Positions 1 through 7,348 of a DNA stretch of 11,554 nucleotides are shown here, piece after piece; position 1 is the first letter of the stretch, and every line of letters starts with the position of its first letter. The translations under genes and the position numbers were made by a program. The stretch is from Lentisphaeria bacterium (GTDB lineage: Bacteria; Verrucomicrobiota; Lentisphaeria; JABSQK01; UBA12247). The stretch lies in the NCBI GenBank assembly GCA_003477185.1, contig DMTJ01000003.1, positions 1 to 11,554 on the forward strand, written 5' to 3'. The notes beneath the pieces were generated by a model. The model saw only the letters and a list, made by a program, of their open reading frames with translations, searched no databases and had not been told where the DNA came from.

Positions 1-1
1 T

Positions 2-1381
2 GGCTGCAATGTCCTGCCGGTGATACTCGGCCAAGACGGTGCAGCCCGTTTTGCCGATGGCACGGCGCGAGAGAGCATCTTCTTCCATTACCCAAGCCCA
101 CTACCGTCCTCGAGTGTGATTCGCAAAGGCGGCTGGAAGCTGCTGCTCTACCACGCGATCGGGATGGACGTATCACGACCGCGGGTTCAGCTGTTCCGGC
201 TCTATCATGACAATGGCACGGTCGCCGACCTGGGAGAGAGCACCAATCTAGCCACCGAGCAGCCAAAGAAGCGCAATGAACTGCTCACCGAGCTCAAGAC
301 CTGGTTGGCGAAGCATGACGCAGACCTCCCTTACCGAAACGCGCACACGCCTGACCGAAGCTTGCCGCACAACGACAAAGTGCCGACCGTCCTCCAGCGC
401 CGCGCCGACGGTGCCCGCATCGAGGTCCAGGTCGATTCGGGGGCCGGCAAGGCCAGGATTGTTGATGCGAAGCTGGTCTTCACCACGAATGGCTGCGACT
501 TCCTCAGAGACCATAGTGGCTACGAGGAGTGGTTCGAGGCCCCGGCGTCGGTTCAGGGCGACGTGGCGAGCGCCATTGCGCCTCCGGGCATGACTCACGG
601 CGTGTTCTACCTGCGCGACGAAAACGGCTATCAAGTGAACTCCGAATGGGTGCCACCGTATCAGGGGCCAGGTGGCAAAGAAGGCACCGGCGTCGAGCTA
701 ATCACCGACGGCTTTGCCTACCGCCCTGGGCTGACCTCGCTGATCAAAACCGGGGTCTCGGCCCAGAAACAGGGAAGGGAATCCGGCCTGGATACCGCCG
801 CTCTGGCCAAGGAAATTCGCTTTGCCCAGGCCGTCGTCGCCACGCCGGTCGACGAGACAACGTACGCGGTAGCCATGCGCAATCTACGGCACGCGATCCG
901 AAGCCTCGACGTTGCCGAAGCCAAGCTGCCTGTGCTCAATCAGTTTGTGTGTGACAAGTGGTCGGGCGACGACCGTGAAAACGCGACGGCCCGGGGCAAC
1001 AATCCGCCCAATCAGACCGCGAAGCAGGCGTTTGATGGCGATCTCACGACCAAGTGGCTCGACTTCTCTCCACAAGGCAGCTGGATTCAATACGACTGTC
1101 AGATCCCGACATTGGTGACTGGCTACGCCATTACCTCTGGCGCGGACGGGCCGGAACGCGATCCGGCCAGCTGGCAGTTGCTGGGCTCCAACGACGGCAA
1201 AACCTGGACCACTCTGGACACCAGAACTTGGGAACGGTGGTCTGCTCGCCAGCAAACCCGTGACTTCACCTGCACCAGCCCCGCAACCTACCGGTTTTAC
1301 CGCTTGAAAATCACCGCAGTCCGCGATGCGGGAGCCGCAAACTCCGTGCAGATCTCAGAAATTAAATTCACCACTCAATGA
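2..1381 (+). CDS. Sulfatase (partial, C-terminal part) with F5/8 type C domain
   Basis: The frame is open from base 2, so the gene begins upstream of the window and the catalytic N-terminal half with the formylglycine site is missing. The first ~110 visible codons match a sulfatase C-terminal subdomain: SSVIRKGGWKLLLYH, then QLFRLYHDNGTVADLGEST and a NLA motif (the usual arginine, W-K-L, 'LYDL..DP.E..NLA' pattern), then a helix ending LKTWLAKHDADLP. A beta-rich segment and a helical stretch follow. The last ~130 residues resemble an F5/8 type C (discoidin-like) carbohydrate-binding fold, with AFDGDLTTKW, GSWIQYDC, SWQLLGSNDGKTW and YRFYRLKI. Sulfatases hydrolyse sulfate esters on glycans; the added domain probably anchors the enzyme to polymer. 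It ends TGA at 1379-1381, 220 bases before the next gene. Substrate unknown. The family call is firm; the discoidin call is good. Confidence 0.85.
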   Translation, partial: GCNVLPVILGQDGAARFADGTARESIFFHYPSPLPSSSVIRKGGWKLLLYHAIGMDVSRPRVQLFRLYHDNGTVADLGESTNLATEQPKKRNELLTELKTWLAKHDADLPYRNAHTPDRSLPHNDKVPTVLQRRADGARIEVQVDSGAGKARIVDAKLVFTTNGCDFLRDHSGYEEWFEAPASVQGDVASAIAPPGMTHGVFYLRDENGYQVNSEWVPPYQGPGGKEGTGVELITDGFAYRPGLTSLIKTGVSAQKQGRESGLDTAALAKEIRFAQAVVATPVDETTYAVAMRNLRHAIRSLDVAEAKLPVLNQFVCDKWSGDDRENATARGNNPPNQTAKQAFDGDLTTKWLDFSPQGSWIQYDCQIPTLVTGYAITSGADGPERDPASWQLLGSNDGKTWTTLDTRTWERWSARQQTRDFTCTSPATYRFYRLKITAVRDAGAANSVQISEIKFTTQ

Positions 1382-1492
1382 GCATAGTGCCTTCTGCTGA
1401 CAGGGCGGTTAACGTCCGGGCAGCCCCGCAGAGAACGCGGCGGCGAAGCGAAACTGCAACTCTGCACAGGAGGACGTCGAACTTTGGACGTT

Positions 1493-1508
1493 CACAACTT
1501 CGGTTGTG
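1493..1508 (+). repeat. Hairpin with cUUCGg tetraloop
   Basis: CACAAC (1493-1498), loop TTCG (1499-1502), GTTGTG (1503-1508): a perfect 6-bp stem closed by C-G around UUCG, the known extra-stable tetraloop class. GGA at 1486-1488 and TCC at 1509-1511 could extend the stem past a 4-nt bulge. No T-run follows, so it is not a standard intrinsic terminator. Confidence 0.6.
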
Positions 1509-1574
1509 TCCCATGCAGGATGGCCGTTGCAGCGTGGCACATCTAAAGCTGTGAACGGATTACCTACACATGGA

Positions 1575-1589
1575 GTCGCACTGTGCGAC
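1575..1589. promoter_or_regulatory. Perfect 15-bp palindrome, candidate operator
   Basis: GTCGCAC-T-GTGCGAC is a perfect inverted repeat with 7-bp arms and one central base. It ends 12 bases before the ATG at 1602. As DNA it has the symmetry of a dimeric-regulator site; as RNA it would form a 6-bp stem with a CUG loop covering the expected ribosome-binding position. The regulator is unknown. Confidence 0.4.
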
Positions 1590-1601
1590 CTTGCTGGCAC
1601 C

Positions 1602-4600
1602 ATGTCCGAATTTGGGACCTCCAACCGGGTTCGCCTTCGCCCTTTTCTACGCCCCGGACTGCTCATCCCTAAGCCCTCAGCGTGGCTCTTATGCCTGATT
1701 CACACAGCACTGTCGCTATCTGCACCCGCCAACGAAAAGGACAGTAAAATGGACAGCAGCTTCTTCGACGGCGTCTTCAGCGGCGCGGCACATCTCCCCG
1801 AACCAGCAGGAACGGAGGCATTCGCACTCTATAACGGCCCACTCCCCGCGGATCGGGATCCGGCGTTCTGGACGCTCTACGAGAAGGATTGGTACCAATA
1901 CGTGTCTGAGAAGGACGTCTTCAATGTCCTGCTCAGGCACTCCGACGATGCCGGCAAGAAGAACTGGGAGATTGGCATCGGCGCTGGCGGCCAGTTGTAC
2001 TCCTGGCGAGGCCCTTGGGGAGAGGCGATTCCGCCACAGGCAGCCCCATGGATGGACGAGGTCTGGCAAGCCACCATGCACTGCCCGGACGTCCAGAGGC
2101 TCCTAGAGGCGATCTACGAGCACGATCCTGCGCAGTCAAACGCGACCAACAGCGTCGGCCAGGGATTTGTCCACGGCTCCGGCTGCAGCAACAAGTACGG
2201 CGCTGCCAGTGATGAGCCCTATGAGATGTTCTTTTGCCCCAAACTCGCCAGCTGGTACGATGACACAGATCACTCGTACGCCATCATTAACTGGGGCCAG
2301 TCCTCAACCCAGCCAACGATCTTTCCCCACAAGATCCTCTACTACTCGCGGTACCGCTATCTCGGCGATGGCGTCTTGGAAGTATCCAATGTCATCTATA
2401 ATTTTGGCGATTTCGAATACGGCTATAATGGCACCCCATGGGGCGGTGTCCGTCACTCCACCTATCCTAACATCTTCTGGTCCAACATCGACGGCTCCTA
2501 CACGTTCAACAACAGCCACCGGCAGTTTGGCGGCGGCTCGTACTTGACCGTCGACCAGACCGACGGCTGGCTTGGTGCGGCCGCTGCGAAGGATGATCCG
2601 AACAGCCAGGCGTTTGGCTTTGCCCATGGCACCCGCGTCGCCAGCGTCTGCGTCGGAACCGCTGGCGCTGGCGGTGCGCGTGACTACATCGTCATGGCCA
2701 GCAATCCCGGCCTCGGCGGTGACTCGAATCTAGCCAAGGGCGAGAGCTTCTGGAACCGCTACTACCTGATGGTCGGCACCTTCGCAGACGTCAGCCGCAA
2801 CGCTGCGAAGTACGCAGCTAAGGCTGGCTGGGGGGACCTGAACCAGCCCGAGCAGGATGCCACGTCCCAGGCACTGTACCGCACCGTGCTGGCCGACGGC
2901 ACGGTCAGCTTAACGCGCGAGGTGCAGATCCAGGCGCAGCCAGCCTGCCGGGTCTACAACGAGCCTGTCCGCCATGCCGTCCCGCTATTCGTGATTAGCG
3001 AGCAGCCGACCGGGCGCACGCTGGTCAGCACAGATCCCTACGCCCTGTCCCGAACCGAGCCGTACGCCAATCCGCTGCCTGCCGAGCACGAGAGTCATGC
3101 CGATCTGGAGGGGGCGATCAAGCGCTACACCTACGAAAGCGATGCCCGCAAAAAGCTGGACTGGGACCTGCTTGGCTTCGTCATGCCCGCGGCGCACATC
3201 AGCGCCGACCGGGCAGGCTACGTCGATCTGGCATCCATCGTCGACACGCCCGGAAATCGCGGCATGCTGGCGCTCGCGCCCGGTGCCTTTTCCTACAGCG
3301 ACCTCGTGGTCACCCAACAAGTCGACTTGCGTTTTACTGTCCAGGCTGCGGTGCAAAACCTTGGCCCGACCGCGGCTTTGGCAATCGTAAAACTCTACCT
3401 CGCGGACCGTAAGCTCCTCGAATCTCGGCAGCTACAACTGGCGGCCGGTGAGCGGCAAACCGTTGCTTTTGCAGTGACCGCAGAGCAGCTGAGCGTGGTG
3501 AATGCCGAGGGTGACCGCGTCGTCGAACCGGGCACCTTCACCGTCATACTCGGGCCATCGTCCCAGGATATTCTGCTGCAGAGTGAGCTGCAGGTGGCCA
3601 AGCGCACCGTCGTCCGGCGCCGTCCGCAGTTTCAGGTTTCTCCCCTCAAGATGCCCGCGAAAGTCGCCGCCAACAAGACCTTCAGCGTCCGAGCCACGGT
3701 CACCAATACCGGTGAAAGAGCGGGGACTACCAAGGTGGCCTTTCTGGTCGACGGTGAGCCTACCGAAACCAAGCGGATCCAGGTGCAGCCGGGAAAGACG
3801 GAAACGGTGGAATTTCGCACTCACCGTTTCGAGATCGGCGACCACACCGTGCAGGTCGGTGACCAGGCTGCGAGCGTACAGATCACAGCCCGACCGCCGA
3901 CCTTCGCCTTTCGCGAACTCGAGGCCGATGCCTTTGGCTACGCTGGACAGGCCGTTCGCGCCAGTGCCACCATCACCAATTTGGGAAGCACCACCGGAAC
4001 CGTTGCTGCGACACTGCAGATCGACGGGACCGTCGTCGCCACCAAAGACATCCGCGTTCCGGCTGGGCTTGGCGGGGCGACTGCTGTCGTGCGGTTCTCG
4101 CACCGCTTCGCTAAATCGGGCGAGTACAAGCTGACGATTGGCGACCTCGCGCCTGCCACAGTCTTGATCGGAGAACCAATAAAGGCCCCCAATCTGGCCT
4201 TCACCAACACCAAGGCTGGCATGTTTCAGGCGGACGATCGGTTCATCATCCGGGCCAATCAATCCGACACCTGGAAGCACCGAGATGCCTACGGCGCGAT
4301 CTTTCGTGAGCAGGTGACGGGAGACTTTGAGGCTGTCGTGCGGGTCGATTCGCTGGAGCTCAGCAATCCCGATGTCAAGGCCGGGCTCATGGTCCGGAAT
4401 GACATCACCAAGCCGGGTGTCTCGCCGGGCTATGTCTCGATCCTACTCTCGCCCAAGTGGCGCTACATGTTCCTCTGGGATTCGGACCAGAACGGCTCTG
4501 TCGATAGCATCCGCGAGGTTGCCCAAAAAGAGCTAACCTTTCCGATCTGGCTCAAGCTCGAAAAGCGGGGCAAGCGGATTTTCGGGTCCCGGAGCGACGA

Positions 4601-4751
4601 CGGCACGACCTGGATTCAGATGGCCTCCCACAAGGTGCTGGCCGCGGCTAACACCCAGGACGTTGGCTTTTTTGCCACCTCAGGCGACGATGACACCCCA
4701 TATTGGGCCACTTTTAGTAACTTTGATGTCAGCAGTTCAGGAGAACATTAG
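1602..4751 (+). CDS. Large modular protein: unknown N-terminal domain, GH3-type Fn3-like, two CARDB-like and DUF1349-like modules
   Basis: 1049 residues from ATG 1602. The start was chosen because residues 26-43 (SAWLLCLIHTALSLSAPA), after an Arg-rich stretch, look like a signal peptide, implying export. A rival ATG at 1749 (residue 50) has a better ribosome site (AAAAGGA, 7-base spacing) and would give a cytosolic form. Residues ~50-560 form a Trp/Tyr-rich region I do not recognise, with WYDDTDHSYAIINWG and GTPWGGVRHSTYP. Residues ~562-668 resemble the Fn3-like domain that ends GH3 enzymes (AGERQTVAFAV, VVEPGTFTVILGPSSQDI), yet no GH3 catalytic domain precedes it. Residues ~683-760 and ~769-856 are CARDB-like repeats (TVTNTGERAGT, TITNLGSTTGT). 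Residues ~863-1049 resemble DUF1349/concanavalin-like folds (SNPDVKAGLMVRND, WLKLEKRG, DDGTTW). It probably binds or processes glycans. It ends one base before GH92, so the two are very likely co-transcribed. Confidence 0.8.
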   Translation: MSEFGTSNRVRLRPFLRPGLLIPKPSAWLLCLIHTALSLSAPANEKDSKMDSSFFDGVFSGAAHLPEPAGTEAFALYNGPLPADRDPAFWTLYEKDWYQYVSEKDVFNVLLRHSDDAGKKNWEIGIGAGGQLYSWRGPWGEAIPPQAAPWMDEVWQATMHCPDVQRLLEAIYEHDPAQSNATNSVGQGFVHGSGCSNKYGAASDEPYEMFFCPKLASWYDDTDHSYAIINWGQSSTQPTIFPHKILYYSRYRYLGDGVLEVSNVIYNFGDFEYGYNGTPWGGVRHSTYPNIFWSNIDGSYTFNNSHRQFGGGSYLTVDQTDGWLGAAAAKDDPNSQAFGFAHGTRVASVCVGTAGAGGARDYIVMASNPGLGGDSNLAKGESFWNRYYLMVGTFADVSRNAAKYAAKAGWGDLNQPEQDATSQALYRTVLADGTVSLTREVQIQAQPACRVYNEPVRHAVPLFVISEQPTGRTLVSTDPYALSRTEPYANPLPAEHESHADLEGAIKRYTYESDARKKLDWDLLGFVMPAAHISADRAGYVDLASIVDTPGNRGMLALAPGAFSYSDLVVTQQVDLRFTVQAAVQNLGPTAALAIVKLYLADRKLLESRQLQLAAGERQTVAFAVTAEQLSVVNAEGDRVVEPGTFTVILGPSSQDILLQSELQVAKRTVVRRRPQFQVSPLKMPAKVAANKTFSVRATVTNTGERAGTTKVAFLVDGEPTETKRIQVQPGKTETVEFRTHRFEIGDHTVQVGDQAASVQITARPPTFAFRELEADAFGYAGQAVRASATITNLGSTTGTVAATLQIDGTVVATKDIRVPAGLGGATAVVRFSHRFAKSGEYKLTIGDLAPATVLIGEPIKAPNLAFTNTKAGMFQADDRFIIRANQSDTWKHRDAYGAIFREQVTGDFEAVVRVDSLELSNPDVKAGLMVRNDITKPGVSPGYVSILLSPKWRYMFLWDSDQNGSVDSIREVAQKELTFPIWLKLEKRGKRIFGSRSDDGTTWIQMASHKVLAAANTQDVGFFATSGDDDTPYWATFSNFDVSSSGEH

Positions 4752-4752
4752 A

Positions 4753-7014
4753 ATGCCCAAAAGCACAGCAGATTTTATCGACCCCATGATCGGGGCTATC
4801 ACCGAGCACGAATCGACCTGGGCCGGACTGGGCAAGACCTATCCCGGCGCTTGGCTGCCCTCGGGCCTCGTCCAACTCGGACCCGACACCATCACCGGCG
4901 GTGACAACGGCTCCGGCTACTCCGCCGGCCACGACTCGATCGAAGGCTTCAGCTTCACCCACATGAGCGGCATCGGCGCCTATGGCGACCTCGGAAACCT
5001 GCTGGTCACCCCGACCACCGGCCCGCTCTACACCTACGGCGGCCTGCCCAATGAGATCCTAGACGAGACCTACCGCAGTCGCTTCAATGCCGACGACGAG
5101 ACAGCCGAAGCTGGCTACTATGCCGTTGCTCTGGAAAACCAAGTGCACGCCGAAGCCACCTGCACCAACCGCGCTGGCATCCTGCGCTTTGCCTTTCCGA
5201 CTGACAGCCGCGCCCGCATTCAGCTCGATCTAGCCCGCCGTGTCGGTGGGCGCAGTCTCGAGCAATATGTGCGGCAGGTCGATAACCAAACACTGGAAGG
5301 GTGGATGCGCTGTGGGCCCGAGGGCGGTGGCTGGCGTGGCGGCAACACCCCGCTTGCTTACACCGTCTACTTCTCGCTGCAATTCAGCCAGCCCATCGAG
5401 CGCTCTGGTGTCTGGTCTGTCGTCGTCCCCGAGGTCTGGCGCGGCGAATGGCCCGAGCGCATGTATGCCCAATGGAAAACTCCGGCCTATATCGAAGCCA
5501 TCCGCAATGCCACTATCGAGCCGTTCCCAGAATCCGGCGAGCACCGCGGCGAGCACATCGGCTACTACGCAGAGTGGCCCGAGGGCGTCACCGAGCCACT
5601 GCTGGTCAAAGCCGGCATTTCCTACGTCAGCATCGACGGGGCGCGTGACAACCTGGCCGCCGAACTCGCACACTGGGATTTCGACTGCGTCCGCGCCGAC
5701 GGCAAGGCTGCCTGGAACCACGCAGTCGGCGCCCTTGCCGATGTCACCGCCAGCGACGAGCAGCGCACCATTTTGCGGACTGCGCAATACCGCACGCTGT
5801 GCGACCCGCGTTACTTCGCCGATGCCGATGGCAGCTATCCGACGCCAGACGGCGGCAGTAAGCGCAGCACCAGTTTTACCCGGCGGACCATCTTCAGCGG
5901 CTGGGACGTCTTTCGCTCGCAGTTTCCCTGGCTGACTCTGGCTGCGCCCGACACCGTCAACGACACCATCTGTTCACTCATCGAAGTCGCCGAGAGCCGC
6001 GGTGGCGGTCTGCCCTGCTGGGAACTGCTCGGTTGCTACACCGGCTGCATGCTCGGCGATCCCGCGATCGTAGTCATCGTCGATGCCTACATCAAAGGCA
6101 TTCGCAACTATGACGTCGAGCGCGCCTACGCCGTCTGCCGGCAAACCGCCCTCGGCCCCAACACCACCCGCAAGGGCTCGGCCGAATACAACGAACTCGG
6201 CTACGTTCCCGGCAACATCTCCATGACCCTCGAAAACTGCTATGCCGACTGGTGCATGGCCGTCTTCGCCGAGGCCCTTGGCAAGCACGAGGATGCCACG
6301 CTGTTCCGCAGTCGCACCGCCAACTACAAAAACCTCTACGACCCCGAAGTCGGCCTCATGCGGCCCAAGGACGAACACGGCAACTGGCTACCCTGGGTCG
6401 GCAAGCTGCAAATGCACGGCAGCGGCTGCGTCGAGAGTAACTCACTCCAGCAGACCTTCTTCGTCCCGCATGACACCGACGGGCTGGTCAACCTCATGGG
6501 CGCAGAACGCTATCTCGCCACCTTGACCGAGCTGTTCGAGAAAACACCGGCCGGGGCAAACTGGACCGACTACTACAATCACCCCAACGAACCCGTCCAC
6601 AGCCTGCCCTTCTTGTTCAACCGCATCGGCAAGCCAGCGCTGACTCAGAAATGGTCGCGTTGGGCAGCGAAGAGCTTCTACGGCACCGGCATCTTTGGCC
6701 TCAACGGCAACGAAGACGTCGGCCAAATGTCCGCTTGGTACGTCCTGGCTGCGATTGGCCTGCACCCCGTCTGCCCTGGCGACGGCACCTACGAACTCAC
6801 CAGCCCCGTCGTCTCGCGTGCGACTCTGCGGCTCCACCCGGACTACCACACAGGAAGCAGCTTCACCATCGTCGCCGAGAACAACAACGACGACAACATC
6901 TACATCCAGTCAGCCGTCCTCAATGGTCAGCCGCTGGACCGTTGCCAGTTACAATACGATGAAATCACCGCCGGCGGCGAACTCATCCTTACCATGGGAG
7001 CAAAACCAGTATGA
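4753..7014 (+). CDS. GH92 family alpha-mannosidase-type glycoside hydrolase
   Basis: 753 residues from ATG 4753, chosen for the AGGAG site at 4739-4743 and because the protein then opens with the family's DPMIG segment. GH92 enzymes are calcium-dependent exo-acting inverting alpha-mannosidases. Family landmarks in order: TYPGAWLPSGLVQLGPDT, GFSFTHMSGIGAYGDLG, a WDVFR segment, CMLGDP, LENCYADWCMAVFAEALG, CVESNS with Glu561 at the expected catalytic-acid position, HPNEP (His610-Pro614), and GNEDVGQMSAWY (652-663), which holds the acidic residues expected to activate water. Motifs differ from common members: LQQ where WQY is usual after the glutamate, and GWDVFR for LWDTxR. No signal peptide is visible, unlike many GH92 proteins. 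The start is one base after the upstream stop, so translational coupling is likely; the stop overlaps the next start. Linkage specificity is not predictable. Confidence 0.93.
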   Translation: MPKSTADFIDPMIGAITEHESTWAGLGKTYPGAWLPSGLVQLGPDTITGGDNGSGYSAGHDSIEGFSFTHMSGIGAYGDLGNLLVTPTTGPLYTYGGLPNEILDETYRSRFNADDETAEAGYYAVALENQVHAEATCTNRAGILRFAFPTDSRARIQLDLARRVGGRSLEQYVRQVDNQTLEGWMRCGPEGGGWRGGNTPLAYTVYFSLQFSQPIERSGVWSVVVPEVWRGEWPERMYAQWKTPAYIEAIRNATIEPFPESGEHRGEHIGYYAEWPEGVTEPLLVKAGISYVSIDGARDNLAAELAHWDFDCVRADGKAAWNHAVGALADVTASDEQRTILRTAQYRTLCDPRYFADADGSYPTPDGGSKRSTSFTRRTIFSGWDVFRSQFPWLTLAAPDTVNDTICSLIEVAESRGGGLPCWELLGCYTGCMLGDPAIVVIVDAYIKGIRNYDVERAYAVCRQTALGPNTTRKGSAEYNELGYVPGNISMTLENCYADWCMAVFAEALGKHEDATLFRSRTANYKNLYDPEVGLMRPKDEHGNWLPWVGKLQMHGSGCVESNSLQQTFFVPHDTDGLVNLMGAERYLATLTELFEKTPAGANWTDYYNHPNEPVHSLPFLFNRIGKPALTQKWSRWAAKSFYGTGIFGLNGNEDVGQMSAWYVLAAIGLHPVCPGDGTYELTSPVVSRATLRLHPDYHTGSSFTIVAENNNDDNIYIQSAVLNGQPLDRCQLQYDEITAGGELILTMGAKPV

Positions 7015-7172
7015 ACCCAGGGACCATTCGCACAGACTTTGAACGCGACGGCTACTACCTCGCCCGCGGTGTCTTCAGCGGCGACCAACTCGCGGCCAGC
7101 CAACAGAGTGCGTCGGCAAGATTTCAAGCGGTAGGCTCAATGTGGCGCTCGATGGGATTAATGCCATTTTAG
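7011..7172 (+). pseudogene. Truncated PhyH-like (phytanoyl-CoA dioxygenase family) gene start
   Basis: An ATG at 7011 overlaps the GH92 stop (ATGA), the usual arrangement of a coupled operon gene. The product opens MNPGTIRTDFERDGYYLARG then VFSGDQLAAS. This is a typical N-terminus of the PhyH family of Fe(II)/2-oxoglutarate oxygenases ('F..DGyvv.rglfs.eel'). Resemblance ends after about residue 30, and TAG at 7170-7172 closes the frame at 53 codons, against roughly 250-300 in the family. The iron-binding H-x-D...H residues are absent and I see no continuation in other frames up to 7400. I infer a remnant left by deletion or recombination near 7100-7120. Alternatively it is a short chance frame with a PhyH-like start; the ATGA overlap argues against this. 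Confidence 0.55.
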
Positions 7173-7223
7173 GGCGTCAAACTACGGCGTCTCTACAGCC
7201 GAATCCCGCGGCTCGACCCCGTT

Positions 7224-7247
7224 CCGCCGGCGCACATATGCCGGCGG
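7224..7247. repeat. GC-rich hairpin
   Basis: CCGCCGGC (7224-7231) and GCCGGCGG (7240-7247) are perfectly complementary 8-bp arms around an 8-base spacer; a G-T pair could extend the stem by one. No T-run follows, so it would be an atypical terminator or an mRNA-stabilising stem after the GH92/PhyH remnant. Confidence 0.5.
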
Positions 7248-7337
7248 GCGGCCAGAAGTCCCAGGCATCATTCGTCCTACCTACCCGAGCTTCCTGTAAA
7301 ATACTCTCCTCTCCTCGTCGCCCGGAGGGCTAGTCGA

Positions 7338-7348
7338 GTGACAGTCAC
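7338..7348. promoter_or_regulatory. 11-bp palindrome upstream of sulfatase gene
   Basis: GTGAC-A-GTCAC is a perfect inverted repeat 53 bases before the sulfatase ATG at 7402. Its position suits an operator, but arms of five bases occur easily by chance. Confidence 0.2.

Larger units (their letters stand above)
1382..1601 (+). promoter_or_regulatory. Structured leader region upstream of the modular-protein/GH92 operon
   Basis: No convincing gene lies in these 220 bases. Visible in order: a 6-bp inverted repeat GCAGAG/CTCTGC (1428-1433 with 1460-1465); a consensus Shine-Dalgarno AGGAGGA at 1468-1474 that is not followed by an ATG at normal distance; a hairpin with a UUCG loop at 1493-1508; and a perfect palindrome at 1575-1589. 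The likely transcript therefore has a structured 5' leader. Whether these are regulatory elements is inference. I could not identify a convincing -35/-10 pair. Confidence 0.35.

Noticed and set aside
1402..1433. attC-like integron site suggested by GGCGGTTAACGTCC
   Set aside because: The core does not fit the RYYYAAC/GTTRRRY pattern, no matching second core is present, and there is no integrase or cassette array.
3502..4134. Open frame of 210 codons in another + frame
   Set aside because: It is a Pro/Ser/Arg-rich shadow of the modular-protein gene without any recognisable pattern.
3432..4280. Long antisense open frame (282 codons) inside the modular-protein gene
   Set aside because: It lies opposite a strand with clear CARDB-like domains; its product resembles no family and long antisense frames are expected in G/C-rich coding DNA.
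4663..4752. Upstream TTG start adding 30 residues to GH92 as a possible signal peptide
   Set aside because: The extension lacks a basic N-region and a clean hydrophobic core, overlaps the conserved end of the upstream gene, and the ATG at 4753 has a good ribosome site.
7190..7260. tRNA-like stretch (CCGAATCCCGCGGCTCGACCCC)
   Set aside because: No cloverleaf with matching acceptor, D and anticodon stems can be formed; the similarity to a T-arm is superficial.
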